Positions 1-7,776 of a stretch of DNA of 45,404 nucleotides are shown piece after piece. Under the pieces are notes generated by a model. It made no database searches and had not been told where the DNA came from. It worked only from the letters and a program-made list of their open reading frames with translations. Both the position numbers and the translations under genes were made by a program. Location of the stretch: IMG/VR virus record IMGVR_UViG_3300046168_000055, positions 1-45,404 of that record, one strand, 5' to 3'. Every line of letters begins with the position of its first letter. Positions within the stretch are counted from its first letter, which is position 1. The DNA comes from a virus.

Positions 1-170
1 TACTTGGTTTCTCCGACTACGATTTTATCAACAACACCTTCTACTTGTGTATAAGTTTCAAATGAAGACTCCGTATATACTCCTTGAGTCGGTAACAAAG
101 ATTGTGTTGCACAACCTCCGGTAAAAAATAGTAATCCCATTGCTATGAGTATATTCGGCGTTTTATTCAT
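1..170 (-). CDS. putative phage lipoprotein, 3' end outside the window
   Basis: The frame starts with ATG at 170 and stays open to the window edge, giving 56 codons. The protein begins MNKTPNILIAMGLLFFTGGC: a short polar start, a hydrophobic stretch and Cys20 preceded by Thr-Gly-Gly. This looks like a type II signal peptide with an imperfect lipobox, because position -3 is Thr rather than Leu. The mature part starts CATQSLLPTQG. A clear ribosome binding site (AGGAGA on the minus strand, 178-183) lies 7 bases before the ATG. The gene follows the terminase by about 25 bases and is probably co-transcribed with it. Phage lipoproteins can be outer spanins or superinfection-exclusion proteins, but nothing visible selects between these, so the function is unknown. 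Confidence 0.7.
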   Translation of the reverse strand, partial: MNKTPNILIAMGLLFFTGGCATQSLLPTQGVYTESSFETYTQVEGVVDKIVVGETK

Positions 171-195
171 TGTGTTGTCTCCTAATTGTTGTTGT

Positions 196-1797
196 TTATT
201 TAAGTAACCAGTCTAAATTTTCTGTTCCACCGTGTGGATTTTTCATTTCGTATGGATTTGTAGTAAGACCAGATTGACGATAATTTGATCCTGCATCCAT
301 ATTCGCTGTACTTCCCATATAATCAAATAAAGATTTTTGTGTCTCTATATTTTCAGAACGAAATCTAAGTGCAGTATCACGGACCCATAGTGCAATGCAC
401 AAACTCATAACCAAATCATCATTGTATCCTTGCATTGCTTCTGCTTTTTGTCCGTTCCAAATAAATGTAAACATTTCATCAAGAGTTCTTTCCGAAAAAA
501 TCTCAACTTCTTTTTCACGAACATATGTTTCCATTTTACTGATGATGAGTGGTCGAGTTTTAATAGATGTAGTAAAACCAGGTACTTGCTTTTTATCCAT
601 ACGGCTTAATTTATTAGTATGTTGAGAAAATTCATCTATATATTGAAAATCTCGTTGTGTGTAATATAAATTACTATACCCCTTATCTATAATTTGTTGA
701 AGAACCGCCCAACCTATATTTGCATTTTCCACCACAAGCAATGCTCCATTGAATTCACTTGCAACTGCAACTAACAAATTTCCAAAGTCTTTTGTTTCAA
801 CTTCTCCTTTGAACTCTGCAACTTGTCGTACATTTTCTACATCAAATACATGAAATGCACTTTTATCACGACCATCTCCACGGGCAACATCAGCTGCTAT
901 AACATAATCTTTGTTGTGGTTGGGATATTCCCATATCCAGTATTCTTTATTTGCTCCTCGTTTTTCAACGGGTTCTTTCATTAAAGTTTCTTTGTACCAT
1001 TCTATGAGGTCTGCATCAATAACCGAACGACCACTACTAATAAAGTCACAATCACATTCTTGGGCTGCATCTTTGTCTCCAAGCAACTTAGTTTGTAAAT
1101 CTCGCCAAGTTTGGTCACGATCAGGATGTAAATTCCAATGAAGTTTAATTGGATTAAAATCGTTTGATCCGTCCATTGAACCAACCCAAGTTTTATGAAA
1201 GAAGTTACCAATTCCGTTTGGAGTAGATAGCAATATAGAACGACCACCTGTTGTAATTGTTGATTGTGATGCAGTCCATATATCTTCCATATTTGAAATA
1301 AACGCACACTCGTCCACGATAAGTAAACTCAACGAAGTAGAACGAGACGCATCAACACTACTTGAAGCTGCACGAATGCTACTTCCGTTTTTAAAACGCA
1401 TACTCAGTTTATTTTTTTCTGTACACTCACTGCGTAACCAACTTGGTAAATTTTCTGACATATGTGTCACTTTAGTAACAATATTTTTTGCAGTTTCTTG
1501 GTTGATAGCAATACACAGAATTGACCTATCGGTAAAAAATGTCATTAACCACAGGGCATATCCAGATACCAACGTGGATATTCCCATTTGTCTTGCTTTT
1601 AGAACAATATTAAATTGTTCTTCTTTAAAACTTTCTAAAGTTTTCTCCTGAAATTCATACAAATGAAACGGTATTGTTCCTAATGTTGGGTGTTGAATTT
1701 TACAATACTTTTTCATAAAGTATATAGGTGATTTCAAACACTCTGTATACTCTTGTTTTATTAATTCCCTTAAGGGCATTTTTTGTCCGTCTGCCAT
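196..1797 (-). CDS. terL: terminase large subunit (TerL, T4 gp17-like)
   Basis: This is the packaging motor ATPase and headful nuclease that docks on the portal and translocates DNA into the prohead. At 533 residues it is somewhat shorter than T4 gp17 (610). Visible motifs are an adenine-binding YEFQ at 47-50, a Walker A-like ARQMGIST at 68-75, Walker B LLIVDE at 158-163 and the coupling motif LLSTPNG at 189-195. The C-terminal RNase H-fold nuclease has its acidic residues in AADVARG (Asp303), VVENAN (Glu358) and YNDDLVMS (Asp460/461). All catalytic positions are present, so the protein should be active. ATG 1797 has no good Shine-Dalgarno sequence, and Met7 is an alternative start. A terminator and a late-type promoter box lie directly upstream, so terL appears to head its own transcript. 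No small terminase subunit was recognised in the window. Confidence 0.95.
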   Translation of the reverse strand: MADGQKMPLRELIKQEYTECLKSPIYFMKKYCKIQHPTLGTIPFHLYEFQEKTLESFKEEQFNIVLKARQMGISTLVSGYALWLMTFFTDRSILCIAINQETAKNIVTKVTHMSENLPSWLRSECTEKNKLSMRFKNGSSIRAASSSVDASRSTSLSLLIVDECAFISNMEDIWTASQSTITTGGRSILLSTPNGIGNFFHKTWVGSMDGSNDFNPIKLHWNLHPDRDQTWRDLQTKLLGDKDAAQECDCDFISSGRSVIDADLIEWYKETLMKEPVEKRGANKEYWIWEYPNHNKDYVIAADVARGDGRDKSAFHVFDVENVRQVAEFKGEVETKDFGNLLVAVASEFNGALLVVENANIGWAVLQQIIDKGYSNLYYTQRDFQYIDEFSQHTNKLSRMDKKQVPGFTTSIKTRPLIISKMETYVREKEVEIFSERTLDEMFTFIWNGQKAEAMQGYNDDLVMSLCIALWVRDTALRFRSENIETQKSLFDYMGSTANMDAGSNYRQSGLTTNPYEMKNPHGGTENLDWLLK

Positions 1798-1815
1798 TAA
1801 GGATAAATATATATG

Positions 1816-1822
1816 TATTTAG
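1816..1822 (-). promoter_or_regulatory. candidate T4-type late promoter box for terL
   Basis: The minus strand reads CTAAATA, a form of the late -10 box (T4 TATAAATA; CTAAATA/NATAAATA reported in marine T4-like phages). It lies 19 bases upstream of the terL ATG, just after a terminator hairpin. The window encodes a gp55 late sigma factor that could read it. In AT-rich DNA such a short box can occur by chance; its position is the main support. Confidence 0.45.
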
Positions 1823-1836
1823 TTTTCTATAATATA

Positions 1837-1865
1837 AAAAGTTTCAAGGTATCGTTGGAACTTTT
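1837..1865 (-). terminator. rho-independent terminator upstream of terL
   Basis: An 11-bp inverted repeat (plus strand AAAAGTTTCAA at 1837-1847 and TTGGAACTTTT at 1855-1865, one G-T pair) encloses a 7-base loop. Read on the minus strand, the stem runs into TTTTTATATT, the usual uridine-rich exit. It overlaps the stop codon of the broken gene upstream and separates that gene from terL. Confidence 0.65.
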
Positions 1866-2091
1866 AAAATTCTATATCTGCATACTCGACAAGTTCTTTT
1901 TCAATATCACCAATTCGCTCTTCAACTTGTTTGATATCAGAGTTCAAATCTTCCATTAATTTGCCTTTTTCTGGAATATTCCACTTTTCAAGTGAACCAT
2001 CTTCGTTTAAAAATTTGAGGATCATTAATGTATATGCTTTGATTCTGCATTTTGATTTTCTAGATAGAAAAAACTTTTTCGTTTTCAGCAT
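1864..2091 (-). CDS. 75-residue frame, probably the tail of the broken gene
   Basis: This is the longest intact piece of the shredded gene and has its own ATG at 2091. Residues from about 27 onward (FLNEDGSLEKWNIPEKGKL, then an acidic heptad-like helix ending VEYADIEF) look like genuine coding sequence. The first 26 residues (MLKTKKFFLSRKSKCRIKAY...) look like out-of-frame translation of a region that reads better in the other two frames. No ribosome binding site is evident before 2091. If translated alone, it would give a small coiled-coil-like protein. I think it is a remnant rather than a separate gene. Confidence 0.35.
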   Translation of the reverse strand: MLKTKKFFLSRKSKCRIKAYTLMILKFLNEDGSLEKWNIPEKGKLMEDLNSDIKQVEERIGDIEKELVEYADIEF

Positions 2092-2128
2092 AGTCTTTTT
2101 TCGTATGCTTCGTATTTACCTTCGTCTT

Positions 2129-2380
2129 TTAATTTTTGCTCATGCTCTTGACGCAATCAAAACACATACCTTTCATAGCAACATTCTTTGCATTAAACTT
2201 AGTGGTATCACAGTACAAACTTCCTTGGGCAGTGTGTGCTTCTTGAAAGTTTTTCTGATTTTGTCCATCATGTCCTGTTCGTTCACTTTGTATTTGCACC
2301 GACCTTTTCCATTCTTTTCCGTCTTTATCGTCCATAATTCTCCTGGTTGACGAATAACAGTTCTTCAACTTCTCCTTCAT
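2129..2380 (-). CDS. 83-residue frame, middle piece of the broken gene
   Basis: This open frame carries two stretches that look genuine: DKDGKEWKRSVQIQSE and the Cys-containing YCDTTKFNAKNVAMKGMCFD. Between and around them the sequence (RTGHDGQNQKNFQEAHTAQG, and the first 18 residues) reads better in neighbouring frames. It has no recognisable ribosome binding site. It is listed because a gene caller may report it; it is best treated as part of the pseudogene at 1864-2468. Confidence 0.25.
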   Translation of the reverse strand: MKEKLKNCYSSTRRIMDDKDGKEWKRSVQIQSERTGHDGQNQKNFQEAHTAQGSLYCDTTKFNAKNVAMKGMCFDCVKSMSKN

Positions 2381-2507
2381 AACCGTGAACTTAGGGAATT
2401 TCTTCTCCTTTAAAATTTCTTCGACCGATAACGTATTTTAAATCTTCTTTATCCATTTTAAAGGCCATAACTTTATTATTCCATTCTTTTTTTGTTTTGT
2501 CAAACTA

Positions 2508-2909
2508 TTAAGATATGTTTTTAAGATTTAGTATACATTCATCTAAAAACACATTCACTAAAAAGTTTTCATATTGGGTTCTATACTTCTTGCGTTGAGA
2601 CTCCGTTAAGTCGTATTGCATAAAATATAATTTGCTACAACACTCTTCATGTTTTCTAAATCTATCTGCTATTGCGTGTATTATTTTTTTCACGGGAGCA
2701 TAATCTTCTCCATATCCATATAAATAATATGCACACAATGATGCGTTCTTTGCCTCTGTGTTTAAGACTTCCACAAATTCACGATCAAGGTATGTTACCT
2801 GTTGTGGAAGAATTGCACGATGAGAAGTTCTGAATCGGTTTACTGTATCACTCACGATTTTATCAATCTCCAACTCCGTCAAATAAATGTTTCCATTCAA
2901 CTTGATCAT
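2508..2909 (-). CDS. hypothetical phage protein, 133 residues
   Basis: The ATG at 2909 follows a good Shine-Dalgarno (AAGGAG, 8-base spacing). The protein is soluble and mainly helical by composition. It starts MIKLNGNIYLTELEIDKIVSD, has a Tyr-rich centre (CAYYLYGYGEDY) with HEECCSK further on, and ends VFLDECILNLKNIS. No signal peptide or membrane segment is present. It lies about 12 bases after the preceding gene and about 40 before the shredded gene. I do not recognise the family. Its place two genes upstream of terL recalls where a small terminase subunit sits in T4, but no DNA-binding motif supports that role. Confidence 0.75.
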   Translation of the reverse strand: MIKLNGNIYLTELEIDKIVSDTVNRFRTSHRAILPQQVTYLDREFVEVLNTEAKNASLCAYYLYGYGEDYAPVKKIIHAIADRFRKHEECCSKLYFMQYDLTESQRKKYRTQYENFLVNVFLDECILNLKNIS

Positions 2910-2920
2910 GCTATTGCTCC

Positions 2921-3265
2921 TTATACGGTAATTGTATATGTTCCTTGTTTTGCCACGAAGTTCGGCTTTATCATAACAGTCATAACCACAAACATAAGAT
3001 TGTATGGGGACTTCTCTTGTAGTATTCCGATTAAATTTAATGCACTTTTTTTATCGTTTACATGAATATAGTCACCTACATCAATTCTATCAAATAACAA
3101 TGCTTTTGAAATACTAGGTATTGCTTTATCAGCAACATTCATAATATCGTTTTCAGATATTTGTGTATGATCGTGTCGTGATTGACGATCACCTGCGTGT
3201 TTTGTTTTATTGATTTGAACGGAAATTGTGACCTTGTCACTAACCGTTCCTATAACTGCGTCCAT
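2921..3265 (-). CDS. hypothetical protein, possible small nuclease-like fold
   Basis: The 114-residue protein starts at ATG 3265, four bases after the stop of the upstream gene, so translational coupling is likely. An early segment HAGDRQSRHDHTQISENDI is rich in His, Arg and Asp. It is followed by a helix (VADKAIPSISKALLFDRIDVG) and alternating strands (SALNLIGILQEKSP, YNLMFVVMTVMIKPNF). That order (basic/His motif, helix, beta-meander) is reminiscent of small RelE/barnase-type phage nucleases, but the resemblance is only impressionistic. No signal or membrane segment is present. Confidence 0.7.
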   Translation of the reverse strand: MDAVIGTVSDKVTISVQINKTKHAGDRQSRHDHTQISENDIMNVADKAIPSISKALLFDRIDVGDYIHVNDKKSALNLIGILQEKSPYNLMFVVMTVMIKPNFVAKQGTYTITV

Positions 3266-3269
3266 TAAC

Positions 3270-4316
3270 TTAATCGTATTTCCCTTTTTTGAAGTCTTTT
3301 CTGTCGTATGTTTTTTTGCTTTTCATTGGTCTGCTTTTAGGTAGTGTTTCTTTACGGACTTTTTTATAAGCATCCATCTTAGACATAAACTTTTTCTTTT
3401 TTGCTTCCGATAAGTTTCTTATTTTATGAACAAGCATCTTGATATATTCTTTTTTACTACCACGACCTTTGAAGTATGGACTTTGATCACTCAGCATTTT
3501 TGCTATATCAAGCATTGCTTTTAATTCTTTTGCATCTTCTTCATTTTCTTTGTTTTCGTTCATTTCAGTCCATCCTGTTTTTGGTACAAATTGATATTTT
3601 TCAAGTTCAATGCCCTTTGGAGATAATACCATCAAAAATTCGTTTCCTTTTGCACGAACTTTTTTGAAAGTAAATTTATCATTTGGGTATTGTTTCTTCC
3701 AATCTTTTTTTATTTCGTTTGCAGTTTTGTATTCAACCCTCTCGTTAACCGGTCCATCAAGTTTAGTAAACTCTACATAAAACAAACCAGTATCCATTGA
3801 TTCAAACGGCTTTCCACCAACATTATCTGTATGTTTTTTAGCATCTTTTCTTGTTTTGAATACATAAGGTTTGAGTTCCCCGTCCACATATCGTGCAGAT
3901 ACTTCTGGTTGCGAACCATTCACACTTAATGTAAGAACTCCGTGCTTTCCATCCACAGACTCTTGAACATCGTTACTACCTGCTCTTGCTTTTTTAACAC
4001 GTTCTTTTTCTTTTTTCTTTACCCGAGGTAATAATTTTTTTGCAACTTTTGCTATTAAACCTTTCTTCGCATCAATTTTTTTGTCAACCTTTTGCTTTTG
4101 ACTTAGAGATAATTTTGCATACGGTAAACCACCCGTTATTCTTTTTACCAACAAATTTTTTGCGGTTTTTTCAGCAGATGCTTTTAATTTAGCAGGAGTC
4201 TTCATTCTTTTTGCAAGAAGTTTTTTCTTTTTTGCTCTCTTTTTTGCAGTTCTTCTTGCCGACATAGCAAGTTTTCTTCGTGCTTGACGAGATAAATTTC
4301 TTTCATCAACTTCCAT
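3270..4316 (-). CDS. very basic hypothetical protein, likely nucleic-acid binding
   Basis: The first 120 of 348 residues are extremely Lys/Arg/Ala-rich (for example ARRTAKKRAKKKKLLAKRMK). A more balanced middle part follows, with beta-like segments (HGVLTLSVNGSQPEVSARYV, FYVEFTKLDGP), and the C-terminus is again basic and ends RKDFKKGKYD. The charge pattern suggests binding to DNA, RNA or the capsid interior. The family is not recognised. ATG 4316 lies immediately after the stop of the gene at 4319-5248, indicating a tightly packed operon. The low-complexity start makes homology to histone-like proteins an easy false lead. Confidence 0.75.
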   Translation of the reverse strand: MEVDERNLSRQARRKLAMSARRTAKKRAKKKKLLAKRMKTPAKLKASAEKTAKNLLVKRITGGLPYAKLSLSQKQKVDKKIDAKKGLIAKVAKKLLPRVKKKEKERVKKARAGSNDVQESVDGKHGVLTLSVNGSQPEVSARYVDGELKPYVFKTRKDAKKHTDNVGGKPFESMDTGLFYVEFTKLDGPVNERVEYKTANEIKKDWKKQYPNDKFTFKKVRAKGNEFLMVLSPKGIELEKYQFVPKTGWTEMNENKENEEDAKELKAMLDIAKMLSDQSPYFKGRGSKKEYIKMLVHKIRNLSEAKKKKFMSKMDAYKKVRKETLPKSRPMKSKKTYDRKDFKKGKYD

Positions 4317-4318
4317 AT

Positions 4319-5248
4319 CTAAAATCTCATTATTCCCATGATTTGATTTATAGGAGCAAATGTTCCTGTTAATTTATATGTCCCACCCTTATATTGGAAT
4401 ACGATTCCTTCACTTGGTGCGATAACCTTTGTTCCACCAATCGCAGTTAATCTGTCAAGGTTCTTGAAGAGTTTTGCAATATCCTTTTTAAACTTTTCAG
4501 GAGATTCCACCGAACTAATCTTTTTTGCTTTTAAAGTTTTAGTGTGTGCATCGAGTGCTTTTGCTATATCATCACTTCCACCAGCAGCCACAAATCCTTT
4601 AACATTTTGCAGAACTTCTGCTCCAAGTTTCAAAAAGATGAATTGAAATGGCCACATATTTGCTTCAAATTGTTTTACGATATCTTCTTTTTCAAATTTA
4701 TTGACCCAATCTTTAAGTTTGGGTTGTTCGGATAAATCCATTCGTATCGTTGTGATCTTATTTGATTTATCATTGTATGCCCACCTACCTATAAGTGCTT
4801 CATATACTTTTGATGGAAATACCTCTTTTAATTTGCTTTGTTGTTTATTTAAAAGATTTCTCCACCAAGCATCGTGATACTTCATTACTTTATCATTGTC
4901 TTTTAATTTAAATTCTTTTTTAAGTTTATCAAGCATCGCAGAATACTTTGCAAAAGAATCTCCGAATGTTTTACTTTTCGGAAGTTCCACGACAATTGGT
5001 GCGTTCAGTGAATAACGACTTTGAACATCTGCATTGATTTGTTTGAGCATACCACTTAGCATACGAGCAGAATCTTTAAGTTCGCCAGTTATATCATTAC
5101 CATCCGAATCTTCTGAAACGGGTTTGCCGGCAGAGTCGTATGCCTGTGTTCCGTGGAAAACCAACATATCTACATTTTGAGGTATGACATTTTGTGTAGC
5201 AGGAGTCATTACCTCTATGTTCATAAATCGTTCACCTTCTTTAAACAC
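4319..5248 (-). CDS. C-terminal half of a ligase-type nucleotidyltransferase fusion protein
   Basis: This 309-residue frame continues the protein encoded at 5308-7776. Upstream of its first ATG the frame stays open to about 5344 and encodes DRPENIRDAFVSAVKDLESA, which joins sensibly to residue 811 of the upstream frame. It carries the later motifs of the covalent nucleotidyltransferase (DNA/RNA ligase) superfamily: RFMNIEVMTP (motif III-like), SEGIVFQYKG near residue 280 (motif IV-like) and TYKLTG (motif V-like). Motif I lies in the other frame. ATG 5248 has no clear ribosome binding site and would remove part of the domain, so it is probably not a natural start. A -1 shift at 5344-5348 would give one protein of about 1152 residues. 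Confidence 0.7.
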   Translation of the reverse strand: MFKEGERFMNIEVMTPATQNVIPQNVDMLVFHGTQAYDSAGKPVSEDSDGNDITGELKDSARMLSGMLKQINADVQSRYSLNAPIVVELPKSKTFGDSFAKYSAMLDKLKKEFKLKDNDKVMKYHDAWWRNLLNKQQSKLKEVFPSKVYEALIGRWAYNDKSNKITTIRMDLSEQPKLKDWVNKFEKEDIVKQFEANMWPFQFIFLKLGAEVLQNVKGFVAAGGSDDIAKALDAHTKTLKAKKISSVESPEKFKKDIAKLFKNLDRLTAIGGTKVIAPSEGIVFQYKGGTYKLTGTFAPINQIMGIMRF

Positions 5249-5307
5249 TTTATTTTTCTGTGCATCACTTAAACTTGAAATTGCTGATTCTAAATCTTTA
5301 ACTGCAC

Positions 5308-7776
5308 TTACAAACGCATCACGAATGTTCTCAGGACGATCCGAAAAATACTTTCAAATTCAGAAACATCGGGTGCGGCCGCACCTGCATTTTTCAAATG
5401 ACCTTGATTTCTCGCCGAGACCAACTTTCCATCTTTCCAAGAAAACATTAAATTTTGACCATCAAGTTTTTCAGTAACTTCCTTTTCAACATTAAGTTCA
5501 CCTGCTAATGATCTACGAATCATTTCCTTCAAATCCGCAAAAGTTAAATCTTTATCATCAAACGGATGACTCATGTGACCAGCCGCCCCTCCTTCTGTTA
5601 AAAGTTTATTTTCTTTGATTGCCTGACCTTCGACTCCTTTATCTATTTTGTCTTCGTTTTCATCATCTTCTACATCAAGTGTATTTCCATCTACATTTTC
5701 TTCACCTGTTTTATCATCTTTTCTAATAGATGCTTCTGAACCAACGAAGTCAATTAGTTTATATCCTGATGTTTCTGCTACTCCGTCAATGAATTCAACC
5801 CATTGATCATGTGCAGATTTACTTTTATCAATCGAAATCTGATTATTTGCAGTCGTTTCGTCTGTAACTCCTGCTGGATAAAAACTTACTGCTGGAACAG
5901 GACCTGCGTATTTTCCCCATTCACGATAATCCATATTACGACCCAATCCGTGTTTTCCGACAACATAGTCAAGCAAATCATACCCAAGTTGTTTTACACG
6001 GGCATCACTTTCTTTTTCATAAACATCACCGGGAAAAAACGAACCAGGACCATCATCTACAAGTGATAATCCTGATAATGCAATTGTACTTATTTCGTTA
6101 ACAAGATTTTCAAACTTAGGATACTCGTATAAGAAACTTTCAAATAACTCTTCGTTTTCAAATAGTGTTGAGAATTTTTTGGTCAAATACTTAAATATCT
6201 TTTCATCATACCAACCAAAAAGTTCTTCAAATGCTTTAATCTTTGTCATTTCATCATACTCAGGACTTCCAAGTAGTTCACGTATGTATGTTCCGTTTAC
6301 TTCTTTTCCAAGTACCTTGATGCTTACGTGTGGAGCAACAATAAAATATCCGTGATTTTTGTATGGTTCTAAATTATTTTTATTCTTTTTATATGATTGG
6401 TAGTATCCAGGAGTTCCATCAACTTTTTTAGTTTTCAATCTACCTGCATCTTTTTCTCCGAAGATATACACAACTGCCGTGGTTTCTGGATCATAATTAT
6501 CTAATAGTTCCGCACATACATATGGATTCTTAACCTTGACCACATTTCTTACTTTGTGCTTTTTCCATATCATATTCTTTTCTTTGAAATCCAATGGACT
6601 TTTTGTTGTGTCAGTTTTATCACTTGTTGCAACCCAAGCTTCATCAAATTGTTTGTCTAACCACTTGTATGTTTTATAGTGGTGAGCACCCGCGGGTTGG
6701 AATCTACCTGGATAAATTCCTATTACCTTTGTAACATTAGAATTTTCAAAAATTGTTTCTATTTCTTCGGTTAAATAATTTTCAAGTGTTTCTTTTACAG
6801 AAACGTCTGGTGTAATATCTATAGGTTTCTTTATAGCACTTTTTTTGTCTTCGGGTGATGTTGTCACGTAATCTTGGTACTTTCCGATTGGTGTTGTTTC
6901 GTATTTTCTAATGTTGCAAGAAATCTTAGCATCATATTCATTTGGCAAATTGTTTTCTATACCAGTAAACTTTACTGCATCAGGAACCAAATACAATATC
7001 ATTTCTTTTTTATTTAAATTCATAAGTTGCTGACTTGATGTCCACAAATAATGTTGGGTTCTTACTATATCGTATTTAGGACCCCTTTCTTGTTGGTGAT
7101 TGTAAAACGCAGGAAACATTTCTTCGTATACATCTGCACCATTAACCAACTGTTCAGCATTCTTCATACGAATTTCAGAAGAATCTCTGTTGTCACCAGG
7201 AGCATATCCAGAAGTAGGATCAGCAATTCCGTGGTTGGTTCTAATCACTGGTTCTGTTAACTCGGTATCTGTAACCGTTGGTTCTGTTTTGCTTGTATTT
7301 TCAATGACCTTGGTTGTAGTTCCGTCACTTACAATCGTATGACCTTTTACACCCTTTTCAAAGTTTAACAACGACTCAACAACCTCGTTTAGAGTTTTTT
7401 TGCTGAGTGCTTCTTTAATTCTGATTCCGTCTTTTGATGGTTTCTTGGTTTTCTTGGCAATCTTTTTTTCTTTTTCGTCACGTTTTACCATCAACGCACT
7501 ATTCACAATTCCAATTCCCTCGGAATTCATTCCTTCTGACCAACCCGTATCTTGATCCACTACATAGCATAACTCAACACCTTCACTTGTTAGTTCCCTA
7601 ACAACTTTCAAACTTGGTGCATAATTTCTATCTCGGTTTTTACCAAGAACAACGTCTTCACCAAACTTTTTAGCACACACAACGCATTCTTCTATAGGAC
7701 CTGCTTCACACAATGAAATATCATTTGTTAGCAACTCGGATAGTTTCGTGCCGAAATCTGTGCTTAAATGCTCCAT
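5308..7776 (-). CDS. fusion of Ntn-hydrolase-like, NMNAT-like and ligase-type motif I domains
   Basis: There are at least three parts. Residues about 25-250 resemble Ntn-hydrolases of the penicillin V acylase/C45 type: candidate nucleophile Cys31 in ECVVCAKKFG, then LGKNRDRNY and SEGMNSEGIGIVNSALM. Residues 351-510 form a HIGH-type nucleotidyltransferase (IYPGRFQPAGAHHYKTYKWL, later GTYIRELL, like the SSTxIR of NMNAT enzymes). The first His of the usual HxGH is replaced here. Residues about 735-811 start a ligase-superfamily domain with motif I EKLDGQN (Lys770). The last 11 residues (RIVLRTFVMRL) are out-of-frame; the next ORF supplies the rest. ATG 7776 abuts the upstream stop. The domain mix suggests nucleotide, NAD or RNA end chemistry, but the substrate is unknown. 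Confidence 0.8.
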   Translation of the reverse strand: MEHLSTDFGTKLSELLTNDISLCEAGPIEECVVCAKKFGEDVVLGKNRDRNYAPSLKVVRELTSEGVELCYVVDQDTGWSEGMNSEGIGIVNSALMVKRDEKEKKIAKKTKKPSKDGIRIKEALSKKTLNEVVESLLNFEKGVKGHTIVSDGTTTKVIENTSKTEPTVTDTELTEPVIRTNHGIADPTSGYAPGDNRDSSEIRMKNAEQLVNGADVYEEMFPAFYNHQQERGPKYDIVRTQHYLWTSSQQLMNLNKKEMILYLVPDAVKFTGIENNLPNEYDAKISCNIRKYETTPIGKYQDYVTTSPEDKKSAIKKPIDITPDVSVKETLENYLTEEIETIFENSNVTKVIGIYPGRFQPAGAHHYKTYKWLDKQFDEAWVATSDKTDTTKSPLDFKEKNMIWKKHKVRNVVKVKNPYVCAELLDNYDPETTAVVYIFGEKDAGRLKTKKVDGTPGYYQSYKKNKNNLEPYKNHGYFIVAPHVSIKVLGKEVNGTYIRELLGSPEYDEMTKIKAFEELFGWYDEKIFKYLTKKFSTLFENEELFESFLYEYPKFENLVNEISTIALSGLSLVDDGPGSFFPGDVYEKESDARVKQLGYDLLDYVVGKHGLGRNMDYREWGKYAGPVPAVSFYPAGVTDETTANNQISIDKSKSAHDQWVEFIDGVAETSGYKLIDFVGSEASIRKDDKTGEENVDGNTLDVEDDENEDKIDKGVEGQAIKENKLLTEGGAAGHMSHPFDDKDLTFADLKEMIRRSLAGELNVEKEVTEKLDGQNLMFSWKDGKLVSARNQGHLKNAGAAAPDVSEFESIFRIVLRTFVMRL

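Larger units (their letters stand above)
1864..2468 (-). pseudogene. shredded conserved phage gene with many frame breaks
   Basis: Reading all three minus frames together reconstructs one protein of roughly 200 residues. It starts MAFKMDKEDLKYVIGRRNF (ATG 2468) and meets an in-frame TAA at 2391-2393. It then passes through VEELLFVNQENYGR, DKDGKEWKRSVQIQSE, QDMMDKIRKTFKKHTLPKEV, YCDTTKFNAKNVAMKGMCFD, EHEQKLKDEGKYEAYEK, KDYAENEKVF, YLENQNAESK and YINDPQIF to KFLNEDGSLEKW and the stop at 1864. Each piece reads as plausible coding sequence only in its own frame, so about eight small indels are needed. One is a 4-bp tandem duplication (GTTCGTTC, 2277-2284). The segment with CDTTKFN and GMCFDC could be a metal-binding knuckle. 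The product is an unrecognised conserved-type phage protein. As read, the gene cannot make the full product. Decay is likely, but local assembly error is possible. Confidence 0.6.

Noticed and set aside
2508-2909. Small terminase subunit
   Set aside because: Size and position near terL are suggestive, but no helix-turn-helix or coiled-coil oligomer pattern could be identified.
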